Assembly (NCBI GenBank): GCA_001414345.1 | Contig: LLCB01000400.1 | Coordinates: forward strand, 1 to 45,397 | Length of the DNA: 45,397 nucleotides | Direction of reading: 5' to 3' | Source of the DNA: Hymenoscyphus infarciens | Lineage: Eukaryota; Ascomycota; Leotiomycetes; Helotiales; Helotiaceae | In this document: positions 11,121 to 22,531 of the stretch, one piece after another | How the letters are laid out: every line of letters starts with the position of its first letter | Numbering within the stretch: position 1 is the first letter of the stretch | Program-made: the position numbers and the translations under genes | The notes under the pieces: generated by a model | Databases searched by the model: none | The model's input: only the letters and a program-made list of their open reading frames with translations | What the model was told of the DNA's origin: nothing

Positions 11121-13333
11121 ATGGTTCAGTGGAGGGGAATATTCGGTCTGGATGGCACGTAAGTTACAGCTATCAACGAGCTACCCCGCCCAACCACCTG
11201 CTTTCAGAGAGAGCAATCGCTGACTATTGATTTGTTACCGTTATTAGAGAGGATCGTCACTTCTGGTCTGAGGAAGCTCGGAGATGTATGTCGTTCCGCA
11301 ATTCTTGCTGTTATCCTTTGCCATAAGAACACACGCTAATTGTTGGTTTTAAAGTACTGCCCGTTCATCACGAAGAGGGAATACCTTCAGCGATTCCTGC
11401 TGCCGAAGTCACGAAAGTAGCGCTTCGATTGAGATATTTGATTGAGGAGAGTGTGCCATGCGAATTGGAGGAGAGCTTAATCACCCGCGCGCATAGCAGA
11501 ATTATTACACCCAAGGTTATCAAGGCTGCGAAGGAAGCTGGAGGCCAACAGTATGGAGCATGCGTGGTCTACGCACTGTTGGTCAACAAGAGATGGTTCA
11601 AGAAGCAGGCCACATTGGAACTATGGGATGCCGATTTACACAATGTCCGCGCGACAGCTTGCGAGGTGGTCGCAAAGGCACTGTAAGTGATGCGCCGCGC
11701 CATCTTTATCATAGTCAAAAACTTACAAAACCACTCCAGCATCGAAACCGAAGATAGCCTAGATTACCTCCTCCAAGATATCCTTCTCAAGCGATACTCC
11801 ATAATCATCGACGGCGAACAAACACACCCGGCAAACGTCATCGAACGAGCTGTAGACCTCCACGCCCTTCGAGTTACTGGCTCATCCGGCTACCAAAAAT
11901 GTGTCAACTACCTCTGGCGCGGCTGGCTTGTCCAGGATGAAAACGACCCCTCCCGCTTCGTAGACTACAAAAAAAAGGACAACATAAGTTACTGGACCCA
12001 CGTCCACCCCGACCGCATGCGCGCACCACTCTACCAAAACGCCGCCCAAATCCTGATCTCTCTCATCTACCTAGGTCTCTACACCGGCGCCATCAACACC
12101 GTTAATCCCACCGGAGATCTGGATTTCGTTGAGATTGTGCTTTATGTTTTTACGCTGGGCTTCTTGTGTGATGAGTTTAGCAAGGTTTATAAGGTTGGGC
12201 GGTTTTATATTGGTTTTTGGAACGTATTTAATTTAATTCTCTATGGGTTGCTTACTACGAGTTTGGTTACGAGGATTATTGCGCTGGGACATCCGGTGGG
12301 GGAGGAGAAGAGGGGACATTTTAATGAGCTTAGTTATAACTTTTTGGGTAAGTCGGACCCTTTTTCTTTTGCAACTCTACTGTTGAGTTGAGTTGCATTG
12401 GGAGTAAAATATACTAACTTCGGACAGCTTTCTCGGCACCGATGTTCTGGATGAGACTGCTTTTGTATCTCGATTCAATCCGCTTCTTCGGAGCAATGCT
12501 GGTAGTCTTAAAGGTTATGATGAAAGAGTCCCTCATCTTCTTCGCCCTCCTTTTCGTAATCATCGTGGGATTCTTGCAAGCCTTCATCGGAATGGACAAC
12601 GCAGATTCAAACGCCGATGTAAGTATCTTCCTCATAATTTTGCATCAACCCAGCTAACATCAATTAGGCGACCATGTTCATCCTCCAATCCATGGCCAAC
12701 GCCCTAATGGGCTCTCCAGACTTCAGCGGCTTCGACAACTTCGCTCCCCCCTTCGGCATAATCCTCTACTACATCTTCACCTTCCTTATCATGGTCGTCC
12801 TCCTCAATGTCCTCATCGCTCTCTACAATTCCGCTTACGAAGACATCACCGCCAACGCTATTGACGAATACATGGCCCTCTTCGCCCAAAAAACCATGCA
12901 ATTCGTCCGCGCGCCAGATGAAAACGTCTTCATCGCCCCGCTTAACCTCATCGAAATCTTCTGTCTCATACTACCATTTGAATGGTGGATGCCCCGTCAC
13001 GCCTACGCTAAATTGAATGATTGGGTTATGGCCGCTGTTTATAGTCCGCTTCTTTTTATTGCGGCCTATTTTGAGACTAGGAGTGCGATTAGTGTGAGGA
13101 GTAATCGCAAGCGGGGCGAGGAGGATGATGATACTGTGGAGGAGTGGGAGCAGATGAGTGGCGAGGTGGACTTTGAGGGGGAGGGATGGGATAAGAAGGT
13201 TGCTGCTGTGAAGCCAGATGTTGAGAGGGATGCGGCGACTATTGAGGTTCGAAAGTTGAGGGGAGAGGTTGGGGAGCTTAAGGAGTTGATTGAGAAGTTG
13301 TTGAAGAGGGGGGGTGAGGAGAATGGGAAGTGA
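11121..13333 (+). CDS. YVC1: TRP-type vacuolar cation channel, Yvc1-like
   Basis: Join(11121..11158, 11248..11285, 11355..11682, 11740..12347, 12428..12618, 12668..13333), in phase, 622 residues, close to yeast Yvc1. Yvc1 releases Ca2+ from the vacuole in response to osmotic, mechanical and Ca2+ signals. The N-terminal third is soluble (RLRYLIEESVPCELEE, then LWRGWLVQ). Membrane segments follow: about 315-335, 350-370, 385-405, a MFWMRLLLYLDSIRFF-type S4/S5 region, and FFALLFVIIVGFLQAFIGM. The pore loop reads AMANALMGSP-like (seen as SMANALMGSPDFSGFD), and S6 is IILYYIFTFLIMVVLLNVLIAL followed by YNSAYED. The tail carries an acidic cluster (GEEDDDTVEEWEQ), comparable to the acidic cluster linked to Ca2+ activation in Yvc1, then a coiled coil (about residues 590-620). 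The first two exons are 38 nt each; their donors (GTAAGT, GTATGT) and phases agree. Confidence 0.9.
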
Positions 13334-15570
13334 AATCTAGGGGTGGGTCGGATTTGATCGATATGGCTCGGGGTTTGGGATGTATGTGAGATAGGGAGGG
13401 AGAATGTGTATATGATCGAGGTTTCTTGTAAAATTGTGATTTATCGATGGCGTATCTTGGAGGGGGCTTTTTAATATTGGTGGGTACGGAATCTGGAAAA
13501 TGCGAACCTCTTTTTACTTACAAGACTGTGATTTGTTTGTAATCCTTGGTTTTTCCGTCCTACTTCTATTTAGTAGATTTTGATTTGGAGGAGGTCTTGA
13601 AGGTAGGTTGGGAGGTTGTATTGAGCTTTTGTGGAGGAATTCTAGGAGCAAGTCTCTTCTTTGCCGTCGGAATACAATCAGAGATTCCGTCATTATTTCT
13701 CGGGTGTCTGAGAAAATATATTCTGCTAAACGTTTAGTATAACAAAATAAAATAAATAAACTCACAAAGGGCGTTTACTTTTTAGTAGATTTTCATTAAT
13801 TCACTTCACATATGCTACACTGTTAGCTTAACATAATTGTTCTAGGCTTTCTAGAATAATGTGTTTTGATTATATAGTGTTCCTGTGAATGAGGAACTTG
13901 GTAGGGATTCCTACGTCCTCTGATCTTCTCCCCCCCCCTTGGGAAACTAATATGCTGTCCTGTGTGCTGATCACTATTGTGTGAACTGGTAGGATAAGAT
14001 ACATAGGTCTGAGCTATCTTCGGGATTATAGAAGTGGGTTTTGGAATTCTTGCTTCTTGTCTTCTGGCGAAACGAGCTTTGTGTCGTGGAGAGATGGCAA
14101 TACAGGCTGAGAGGGGGGTGGTCACCAGCTAGAGTGTGTGTTTGCGGAAGCTAAAAATATCCCTGATACTGAAACCAAGAGATGCTATGATGGGCCTTAC
14201 TCGTTACATGTTAAGACAAGATTATGCACATGCGTTGTCATATGTTCATGACTTCTTCCGTATTAGCCGATTTGTTGTTGAACGAAAAGTGCGCAAGTAG
14301 GTAATGCAGGGGGAGAGTTGGTGGTGCAGTTCAAGTTCCAGTAACCTGCAAAGTAAGTAACCTGCAGAGTAGGAGGAAGCTGCTCTGCGATCTGATAAAA
14401 GCTTTCCTGAGCTTGTGATGCATTGGCGTTTTTAATTCTACCTATAGCTGGGTTACACGTTTGGTCAGTGACAGCCTTATGCCATCATGAGTCTTGTTAT
14501 CCGCACTCTCATGGCAAGGCTTACTGCATGGGGGTAGTCCAACTGCGGGGGAGGAAATAAGCAAATAATCATGTGGGGGATATGATAGTGCAACCAATTG
14601 AGAAGCGGCAAATGTTGGCGAGTCTTTTTCATATTTTGGAGTTAGGTGGTAGCTGTAGCTCTTGGTTTATTATTCTAGGTCGTGCGACTACAGAATCCCG
14701 CAACCTGGAATAACTCTACGCAGAAAAATCAATTAAAATCATTTAAAATCAATTAAGAATATAGATAGATGCGGAGGGTTTCAACTGACCAGGAGGCCGA
14801 CCGTGTAGAGTTTTTACTGGGTTTGCCTTGAGTTGTACACGTTGCGGGCGGTCCTGGGTCAGCCTATTGCCACTTATCTTGTTCACCTTGTTCTGAAAAT
14901 AAAGAGGTTCACGTGGTTGGTCAATTGATGCCCGCACCCTCAGGTTGTCTAACTCTTTGTGAGTAAGCTACTCCTCGTTGGGTGAGCTGTTCTTCGCTGG
15001 CTGAGCTGTTGTATGTGAAGTAAGCCACCATTTTCAACACAACAGCTACGTTCATACGGCCATTCAGTGTTGTATACCGCGTTGAAGCTGATCTTGTGAA
15101 AGTACCTACCTAGGTAGTCTGGGGACGTTCAAACACGTGATCATATCTAAAACTCACTCTTTCATCACCAATATTTTCATGAAAATACAAGTCTTCGCTT
15201 ATCTACAAACTTAAACTCTTCTCTTTCTCTAAAATGCCAACTCTCGCACTCGCCAATCTCAAACCCTCATAAAGAAACGTGATATACACTAAAGCTTAAA
15301 CCCCAATCATCTTACGTCCGCTCGAACCAGACCCCGGTCAAAGATCGACCCGATTGTTACGGCCGAACAATTGACGGGAATGAGGCGCCACGAAGTTTAA
15401 TCCTCGTTTTACGACCGAGTACTTGCGGTTTGTCGAGTGAAAGGGCGAGGTGCATGGAGGAGACAGTGGTTCCCATGCGGCACGGATGGATTGATGGTCC
15501 TTTGTGTCGTCAGCTATTTTTTGGTGGCTTTTTGGTGGAGAGGGGCTGTGTGTTTGGGAGTTGGGATGTG
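13334..15570. other. Long intergenic region without a supportable gene
   Basis: About 2.2 kb with only short, low-quality open frames. It contains the channel gene's 3' UTR, an imperfect inverted pair ATTGTTCTAG / CTAGAATAAT at 13836-13860, a short repeated phrase GTAACCTGCA around 14340-14365, and a perfect 16-bp palindrome at 15172-15187 (TATTTTCATGAAAATA). I see no conserved protein fragment and no tRNA. Confidence 0.5.
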
Positions 15571-15578
15571 TATATAAA
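15571..15578 (+). promoter_or_regulatory. TATA box of the small orphan gene
   Basis: A clean TATATAAA lies 211 bp upstream of the ATG at 15789 and is followed by GGGAGG. Clear TATA boxes are uncommon in fungal housekeeping promoters and more typical of inducible, strongly expressed genes. A CT- and A-rich leader (TCCTCACCTCACAACCTCC and similar) precedes the start codon. Confidence 0.6.
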
Positions 15579-15788
15579 GGGAGGATGGAAACGAGAGAAT
15601 TTGGATATTTGGAATATCATCGGCTTTATTATCAGCTTCTTCATCATTACAACACTCTTCTCTGGATAGTGTATCTATTTTGCTACATTCTCTCAATCCT
15701 CCATCTACTCCAAGCTATCAACAACAATTCCTCACTAAATCCTCACCTCACAACCTCCTACTCACACACCAACAAATACCCCCTCAAA

Positions 15789-16199
15789 ATGTGTCACAAG
15801 AACAGAGCCTCCCGGAGAAATTGCTGTGGACGCCGCCAACCACGATCAACTCTCGTCAAAATGCTAGTGGAACACGTTGTCGCGAAGAGAGAGGAGAAAC
15901 GTGCTCCTACTCAAGGGACAGCATACAACCAACCTCAAATGTACCAAGCTCCAGTGTGTGGACAAGATCAAGGTTACAACTCGAATCAAGGATATGGACA
16001 AGCGGCAGAGTACTATCAGAGTCAACCACGGGGACTAGAAGGGAAAGGGGGCACGAGAGGTGGTGTTGAAAAGAGAGATGAGAAGAGAGAACATTGGGTT
16101 GATGATAAGAAGTGGAATGAAGAGGGTGGGGATGTTAATGCCGGGCTATTGGATGAGGAGGTTGCTCCGCCTAGATATAGTATTGTCGCTAGGTCTTAA
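15789..16199 (+). CDS. Small orphan protein, basic N-terminus, Q/Y/G-rich middle, PPxY motif
   Basis: A single-exon frame of 136 residues starting MCHKNRASRRNCCGRR. I do not recognise a named family. Visible parts: a basic, Cys-containing head (four Cys in about 40 residues), a middle rich in Gln, Tyr, Gly and Asn (PQMYQAP, YNSNQGYGQ, EYYQSQP) like low-complexity prion-like segments, and an acidic, charged tail ending EVAPPRYSIVARS. PPRY matches the PPxY ligand of WW domains, as in Nedd4/Rsp5-type ubiquitin ligases. There is no signal peptide or membrane helix. The start was chosen because it follows a TATA-led leader with CTCAAAATG context; an upstream in-frame start at 15504 would place the TATA inside the coding region and is unlikely. 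That this is a real gene is inferred from promoter, context and biased composition. Confidence 0.6.
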   Translation: MCHKNRASRRNCCGRRQPRSTLVKMLVEHVVAKREEKRAPTQGTAYNQPQMYQAPVCGQDQGYNSNQGYGQAAEYYQSQPRGLEGKGGTRGGVEKRDEKREHWVDDKKWNEEGGDVNAGLLDEEVAPPRYSIVARS

Positions 16200-17244
16200 G
16201 GGGGGACCTGGTGTTCAGTTTCCAGCAGTGTTGAATGGAGATGGAAAGTTGGAGTCGCGGGTGTTGGTGGTGGTGTATAGGGACGCCTTGATTGGGAAGA
16301 GAAGCGAGAGGGCGTGGGACTTGTTCTTGATGACTTATGGATTTTTTTTTATATTTGGTACCTGATTTCTTTGTTAATATTTTATTGAATCTGTTTGGGT
16401 CTTTACTTGAGGTTCGAATGCTCTCTCACCTTTCTAATGTACTTGAGTCTTGTTCTGTGATTGGAAGTTGTTCTCGTCTCTCGCTTTGTCAGTAGAAGTC
16501 TAATCCCAAAACTGCTGGAGTGAAACTAAATCAGAAGAACATATTTACTGAGAATAAAAGCTGTGATTCTGTTGGTACATTTTTGTTCTTCGTGATTTCT
16601 TGGAACATTGTAAAGGTAACTTCTTGGTTTGTTTTAGTTCCTTGAATTTTCTCGAAGGACTGCATTTCTGAAAGAAAGAAAAAGTAATTATATCAAGTTT
16701 ACGAGGCGAGATTTTAGCAACTTATTTTGTCACTTGAACTTCTTCTGGTACGGCTAGAAGAACCGATTTTGGTAGCCTTGTGCCCGGTGTTTTCAGGAAA
16801 TTGTAAGCGGTGGTAGCATATCTGCACGATATGCCGTCTCGACCAATCACACTAAATCGAAGTTCTTATCATTATCAGGACTTTTTATGTCAGTCCTGCA
16901 TATAAATCTTCCAATCGCCTCGCTAGGTTTCCATATGCAACCCATCTGCATGCGGGAGGAGGCGAATTCCAAGGCAGACACAGCAGCCTAAAAATTCGTG
17001 AAACATCCAACCCAAGTCAAGTTATAGAAACAAATATCAGTACTTTACCGCGCAGCATTGATTGAATAGTTGTGACTCGATATTTTCAAGGCAACAATTA
17101 CCCCGCTTTCGTATTTTAGTTTTTGCGCGGATAGGTAGCATTCAAATAGCCCCGCAACCCGCTAGGCTTCCTGCAGGACTTCCCACCATCAACCTAACCA
17201 CCTCTTTTAAGACTTTTATATCGCTGTCAATACGTGTTTTCGGG
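16200..17244. other. Intergenic region upstream of the AAA ATPase gene
   Basis: About 1 kb with no protein-like frame. The left part is probably the 3' UTR of the small orphan gene (AT-rich with TTTTTTTTTATAT). The part nearest 17200 contains the AAA ATPase promoter. A GGTTCGAATGC string at about 16410 resembles a tRNA B box but has no tRNA around it. Confidence 0.5.
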
Positions 17245-19760
17245 ATGTCTACACGTGGCGTAAGTGCCTCGCGTGTGATGAGACTTTGTTTCTTGGTCCT
17301 TACTGACACTTCTTAAAGAAACAACTTCGCAAGAGGAAGGCGAATACTCCAGACCCTCAAGCCGGAAATATGTTTTGGAAACGGTCTCGAACAAATTCCG
17401 CCGCTGCTGTAGTGAAAGCAGATGAATTGCTCACTCCTGACTCTACCCTTGATGGCACTAGTGAGGAGTTGGCGGTCGTCAAGGGTCACGATCCGGATTA
17501 TGGAACTTCGACGACTATCAAGACTTACTATGAAGGAAAAGGAAGTGCCAATGGACATTGTAAGTGTCTTGTTTCTCCTTTGTGAGCAAAAAATAATTAA
17601 TTTGGTCATCAGATAACTGGGTGGAAAAGCCTCCCAAGCAACTCAGTGAGAAGATCGTCAAAGCAAACACCGCTGTTGCCATCAAGCTTTACAAAGTCAA
17701 GGATTACGAACAACCAACCATTTCTGGCAAGACACCATTGAAGATTCATACCGTTGAACTTCAAAGTCCTCTTCTTGTCGCTGCTCTCAAGCCAATTCTC
17801 AAAGATGCAGATATGTTCATCGAAGCATCCGAGCCAGCGAAATTCCAAGAGCCCTTCAAGCCACTCTTTTTCTCTCACGACAAGATCTTGGAATTGACAG
17901 CACGAACCAAGAAAGAAGGACTCTTGAAGCAACACCTTGAACTCCTTGTCACTGTCATGGATGATTTGTTCGGAAGCTTCATGTCACACTTGAAGAATCT
18001 CAATGCCAGCGGACTCATCTCCTACAAGCTGGCCTGGACATACTTTCCCAAAGGTACCTTGTTATTCTGCGCATCCAAAGACTGCGAGCGAGTTTGTCGT
18101 GTTGTTAGTACACAATACACATGTGGTAGTCCTCAAGAGCCACCGAGTTTGGCAATAAGTTGTGAGGAAATATCGTTCGATAGTGAAATATTTGCTTGGA
18201 AACCAATAATTTTGAAAATTCCTCAATTTGGAGGGAATCTTCCTGTCACTGAGCTTCCAAACTATCCCCTTTCATTTCACGAGGATCCCGGAAGTGTCAG
18301 GGAGCGATTGACTACCAGAGCTATCAAAAAACTCGATTATCAAGAGCTTACGTATTGTGAGTACAATGGAGTGGCTCTTCAAGTGAGTGGTTGTGGGCCT
18401 GCGAGACATAACGTAAGTGACAAACCTACATCTCATGCCCACACCATCGTGTATCACAAAAACCTAGTCTGAGCTGACATCCTCTCCTCAAGGTCAACAG
18501 CAGAATTCTGATCGACTATTTCGGCTACAAAAAACACCACGAGGGACTAACACGCAACGGAAACGCACCTTCCCAACCCAACCGTGGTGGTCGGCCTTGT
18601 ACGTCTTCCAGGGTGCCAGACACAGCCGATCAAGCAACCTATGTCCAAGTTCTCGACAAGAAAAAGCAACAAGAAAACAAGGAAGAAATGTTGACTCGTG
18701 AGAAAGATTTGATCTGTTTCTCGCCAACTTTGGAAGGTTTCGCTTTGAAGAACAAGCTCTGGCTTAACTTTTATGTTGACGATATCAAGCCTGTCGTTTG
18801 GAATGACGAGGCATATGGTCATTTGGTATACCCAGAAGAGCAGAAGGATTTGGTTTTGACTTTTGTTGATAATCATCAGAGATTGAAGACTCGTGTTGAC
18901 GATGTTATTATGGGCAAAGGTAAAAAAGCACTCGAATTTTGAGCACGCGGCTGACAGTATTTTCCTTTAGGTCAAGGATTGATTCTACTTCTCAGCGGTC
19001 CACCAGGTACTGGAAAGACCTTAACGGCAGAAGCTGGTAAGTTTCAACTTCACGCCTGACCATAACACTTTTGGCTTACAGAACTAGTCGCCGATAAAAC
19101 CAGAAGACCACTCTACTATCTTCAAGCAGAAGATCTAGGGACAAATGCTTCTCACCTGGGACCCAAAATCAAGAAAGTCTTCGAAATGGCAACAGAATGG
19201 GATGCCGTAATCCTGCTAGACGAAGCGGATGTCTTCATGGCCGAAAGAGACCCCGGCGATATTGCCCGTAACGAACTAGTATCCAGTAAGTCCCCCCTTC
19301 CCCTCCTATTGCAACAACCTCAAGTTGACATTCCCCAGTCTTCCTCCGCGAACTCGAATACTTCAAAGGAATAATATTCCTAACAACAAATCTCTACTCC
19401 ACAATCGATGCCGCATTCCGCTCCCGCGTCCAACTCCACCTAGTCTTCAAATCTCTCCCTCACTCCTCACGCCTCCTCCTCTGGGAGAAATTCCTCTCTC
19501 GTCTCGATATCCCCAACACTTCCGGTGCCTCAACCAATTCCACAGGCTCCAACAGATTGGAGGTTAGCGATAAGGACATGTATGAGCTTGCGAAGTGGGA
19601 TTTGAATGGGAGAGAGATCAAGAATGCTATTAAGACTGTGAGGACTTGGTGTGTCTGTAAGGGGTTTGAGATGAACCTTTTGAGACTGGAAAGTGGGATC
19701 AAGGTTACTGCTCCGCAGGCTGGGAAGATTGAGGAGGTTGATGATGGGTTTTTGGGGTGA
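17245..19760 (+). CDS. AAA+ ATPase with long fungal-type N-terminal region
   Basis: Join(17245..17259, 17319..17559, 17613..18412, 18493..18919, 18971..19036, 19082..19285, 19339..19760), in phase, 724 residues. The N-terminal half (about residues 90-380) resembles the region common in filamentous-fungal AAA proteins annotated DUF7025; I make that link from pattern memory. The C-terminal AAA module is complete: Walker A GPPGTGKT (504-511), Walker B VILLDEAD (559-566), sensor-1-like FLTTN (598-602) and arginine-finger-like FRSR (611-614), then an alpha-helical lid (LAKWDLNGREIKNAIKTV). A charged, poorly conserved linker (about 365-410, KKKQQENKEE) separates the halves. Substrate and location are unknown; such proteins are often multi-copy in fungi and are compared with Bcs1/ClpX-like unfoldases. 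The five-codon first exon (MSTRG) is the weakest part; a start at 17370 (MFWKRS) would avoid it. Confidence 0.88.
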
Positions 19761-20267
19761 GTTTGGATGGGTAATGGTGTCTGTTTTCTCGGGCTGGGTC
19801 TTAGGTTTGGAGCCAGTAAACGCTTGGCTTTTTTTAATGGTGGTCTTTTGGGGAGAGGCCCGTACACTAAGCAGCACCGACTATAAAGCAACTGAAACTT
19901 TATTTTGTGAGTCATGGCACGATATCTTCGTCGCAACGTTACACGTAAGGAGGGAAAATGGGGCGGCACCTCGCTTAACCTGGAACCCAAACTTTGGAAC
20001 CAGAAAGTATGGGGCACTGAAACTCATGTTGAAATTCATCGTATGACTTGTTCACTAGCAAAATCCATAGATGGCTTCTCAACCTTAGTCACTTAATGTA
20101 TCATGAAGCATGATGAAGTGATGCTCGTAGTACGCCTTGAACAATCATCGTAACGTGATCTTGCACCTTATAGGTGTAATAAAATTTAACTAAATTACAT
20201 GAACGAACTTTATATTAAGATTTAAAGAAGACAATTTCTCTGTGAAGCTAAAAGTAGACTAAATAGC
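19761..20267. other. Intergenic region between converging AAA and transporter genes
   Basis: The AAA ATPase gene and the MFS gene converge here, so this holds two 3' UTRs. Open frames across it run out of the AAA stop codon and show no protein signature. The short phrase ATGAAGCATGATGAAGTGATG near 20102 is a minor local repeat. Nothing else is seen. Confidence 0.5.
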
Positions 20268-21677
20268 TCAAGCCTTCAATTTGAAGTGGCCTTTATCCAA
20301 TGAGTCAAAATATCGCACCCCTATAACACAAGCGGAAGCCCCAAATAGCAACGCCGTATCAAAATAAACCACATTTAGATAATTAGTTCGTGTGCTTTCG
20401 CCCATAAGCAATCCAGCAACGGGACTTCCAAAGAGAGATCCAAGTCCACGGACAAAATACATGAAGCCGTTCACGCTGGCATAGGCCTGCATTCCAAAGA
20501 CCTCCGCGACAGTTGTTGGAAATAGTGCGTTGTACCCACCCGCCCATATTCCGTAGAGTACCACGAATAAAATCCATAGGAGGTGGCTTCCCGTTGTCAC
20601 ACTTCCCAGCCAGAACCCGGCTACCACAGTGGAACTTCCCACTACTGTGAGGATCAAAACGTTCTGTCTTCCGAATGTATCTCCTGCCACTCCCGTCAAA
20701 ATACGACTTGCAGAATTGACTCCGTTTTGGATAGCAATCAGTGCCGCTCCAAATCCAGCGGAATATCCAAGAACCACGCTGAATTCGGACAAAAACGTAA
20801 GTGGAATCAAATTTCCACTGCTTTGCAATAAAGCAGCTATTGTGGATAATATGAAAGCAGGTTTTTTCATGAGGGTAAAGCTAACACGAGTATTGCGTTG
20901 GGAAATGAAGCGAGATGGCGATGCTTTTAGAGCAATCGGTGTTGAGATGACAAGATTGAGGAAGCAGAGGAAGCGCAAAGACCAACGAACGCCAACTTTG
21001 TCGATGAGAGCTTGAATTGCAGTTGAAAAGATTACTCCACCGATACCGGCCCCTGACAGTACAATGCCCATGGCTCCACCACGGTGGGTGTCAAAGTACT
21101 CAGGAGTGACGCTGAGGATGGGAAAGTACAACATCGAGGATCCAATTCCATAGAGGAATCCTTGGGCCAAAATTAGGTGCCATATCTGTTTTCAAGATTT
21201 AGTTGACGACAGGTTATGAGTTACGGAGAAGCTTACTTGTGTAGACAGGCTCGCAAGTCCAAAGCCCAAGCTCATCAGTAACACACCACATAGTGTGATA
21301 TACCTCGTTGAAGCAACACGCTCCATCAACGGATTGACAAACACACTTCCCGCCCAAGTCAAACCAGCGCCCAATGTTCCAACGAATGCCACCGCTGCAG
21401 TGTTCTTTGCTTGCGAGGGGGTCAGCATACCGCCAGCATCTGAGCTATATGCTCGTTGGAAGACACCATAAGATTGGTTGAAGCCAACAGTGATACAAAT
21501 AGTCAAAAAGGCTGAAACCAAAACCCAGATTTGGCGTTGCTTGGTGACGGGTCGTAAGAAGTGGGAAACACTTTCAGAATTGTCAGCATTTTCGGAGTCG
21601 TTTGCGAGAGTGTTTTCAAGTTGATGTGCATTGTGTTCGAAAGTCGAAGAGCTATTTTCAAGGTGACTTGGAGGCAT
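20268..21677 (-). CDS. MFS transporter, monocarboxylate-permease type
   Basis: Complement(join(20268..21185, 21237..21677)), 452 residues, with one intron between STQ and IWHLILAQG. The protein begins with a soluble, Asn/Ser/Glu-rich tail of about 60 residues, then about twelve hydrophobic segments in a 6+6 pattern, starting QIWVLVSAFLTICITVGFNQ. Segments such as GFLYGIGSSMLYFPILSVTPEYFDTHRGGAMGI match the helix 4/5 signature of fungal monocarboxylate-transporter-like proteins (Mch family, related to MCT). Substrate is unknown; yeast Mch proteins are not proven monocarboxylate carriers. It is transcribed away from the alpha/beta hydrolase gene, with 854 bp between the start codons, which could mean co-regulation. 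Confidence 0.88.
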
Positions 21678-21791
21678 CTTGAAATTGTATCAAACTTAGA
21701 AATAAGTATGCAGATGGTAAAGATGAGGGGATGTGGAGGAAAAGCTTGTCTCTGACTCCCCATGCTTTGGTGCGGCTAAGCCCAACCTAAC

Positions 21792-21833
21792 CGGCTGTCG
21801 GCAACGCTGATGGCCCACCTTCGGAGGGAGCCG
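21792..21833. promoter_or_regulatory. Zinc-cluster-like CGG sites between transporter and hydrolase
   Basis: CGG-N4-CGG lies at 21792-21801 and CGG-N6-CCG (CGGAGGGAGCCG) at 21822-21833. Zn(II)2Cys6 regulators typically bind paired CGG triplets. A further CGG-rich patch (CGGGTCGGTCCGG) lies near 21959. The sites are 115-290 bp upstream of the transporter start and within the divergent promoter. This is a motif reading only; no regulator gene is in the window. Confidence 0.35.
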
Positions 21834-22531
21834 GAATATTTCTTTCAGTGGGTAAACTTACAGTTCCATCCCCCTCTTAAAACTTGGGGAGTGATTTGAA
21901 AAGGTTTAGTAAAAAGAGGTGAATAACTTCAACAGCGGGAGGAGGCTCGGGTCGGTCCGGCAAAACGCCTGTGGGGAAGCGCGGGACGTCTCAACAGTAC
22001 CCGTTAAACGAAAAATAAAGGAGAATAAAATCGATTGAGGATAAGCAAGAGCTCAAGCCGAAATTGTTTCAAGCAGAACTTTTTGCAATTTCTATCTTGA
22101 ACCATCTCAAACAATTGAATTTGTTGGATATTATGGTATGCTCCGACGAACCTAGATTTACAACGCCATGTCAAACGTAAAAAGCTTGTAATAGAACGTT
22201 TTCTTATTAAGATCGTGTTACTTTATTCTCGCGTGAATCGCTTTTTCTTACGAAGCCTATCCTAAAGCTAGTGCTTCATTTCGAGATAAAAATGATTCCA
22301 ATTATTGTAAGTATTTAAACAAGGTAAGCTAATATCCAAAGGCAAATCGAGATGTATTTAGAACAAGAATTGTGTGGCTTTCTCGCGAACATTAAAATTT
22401 TATACGCGGTGAATTCGGTGGATAAATGTGAGCTAGGGATGCATGTCAGCGGCAGGGTATACGTAAAGGGTGGATCTCAACCTCAAGAACGTCCATGTTT
22501 TTCACTCCTCGTCTTTATACTGGCCATAATT

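Noticed and set aside
16405..16420. tRNA B-box-like GGTTCGAATGC
   Set aside because: No A box, acceptor stem or cloverleaf can be formed from the flanking sequence.
22352..22531. Upstream start for the alpha/beta hydrolase
   Set aside because: The added residues do not resemble the family, while the start at 22532 gives a short tail and an anchor helix as expected.
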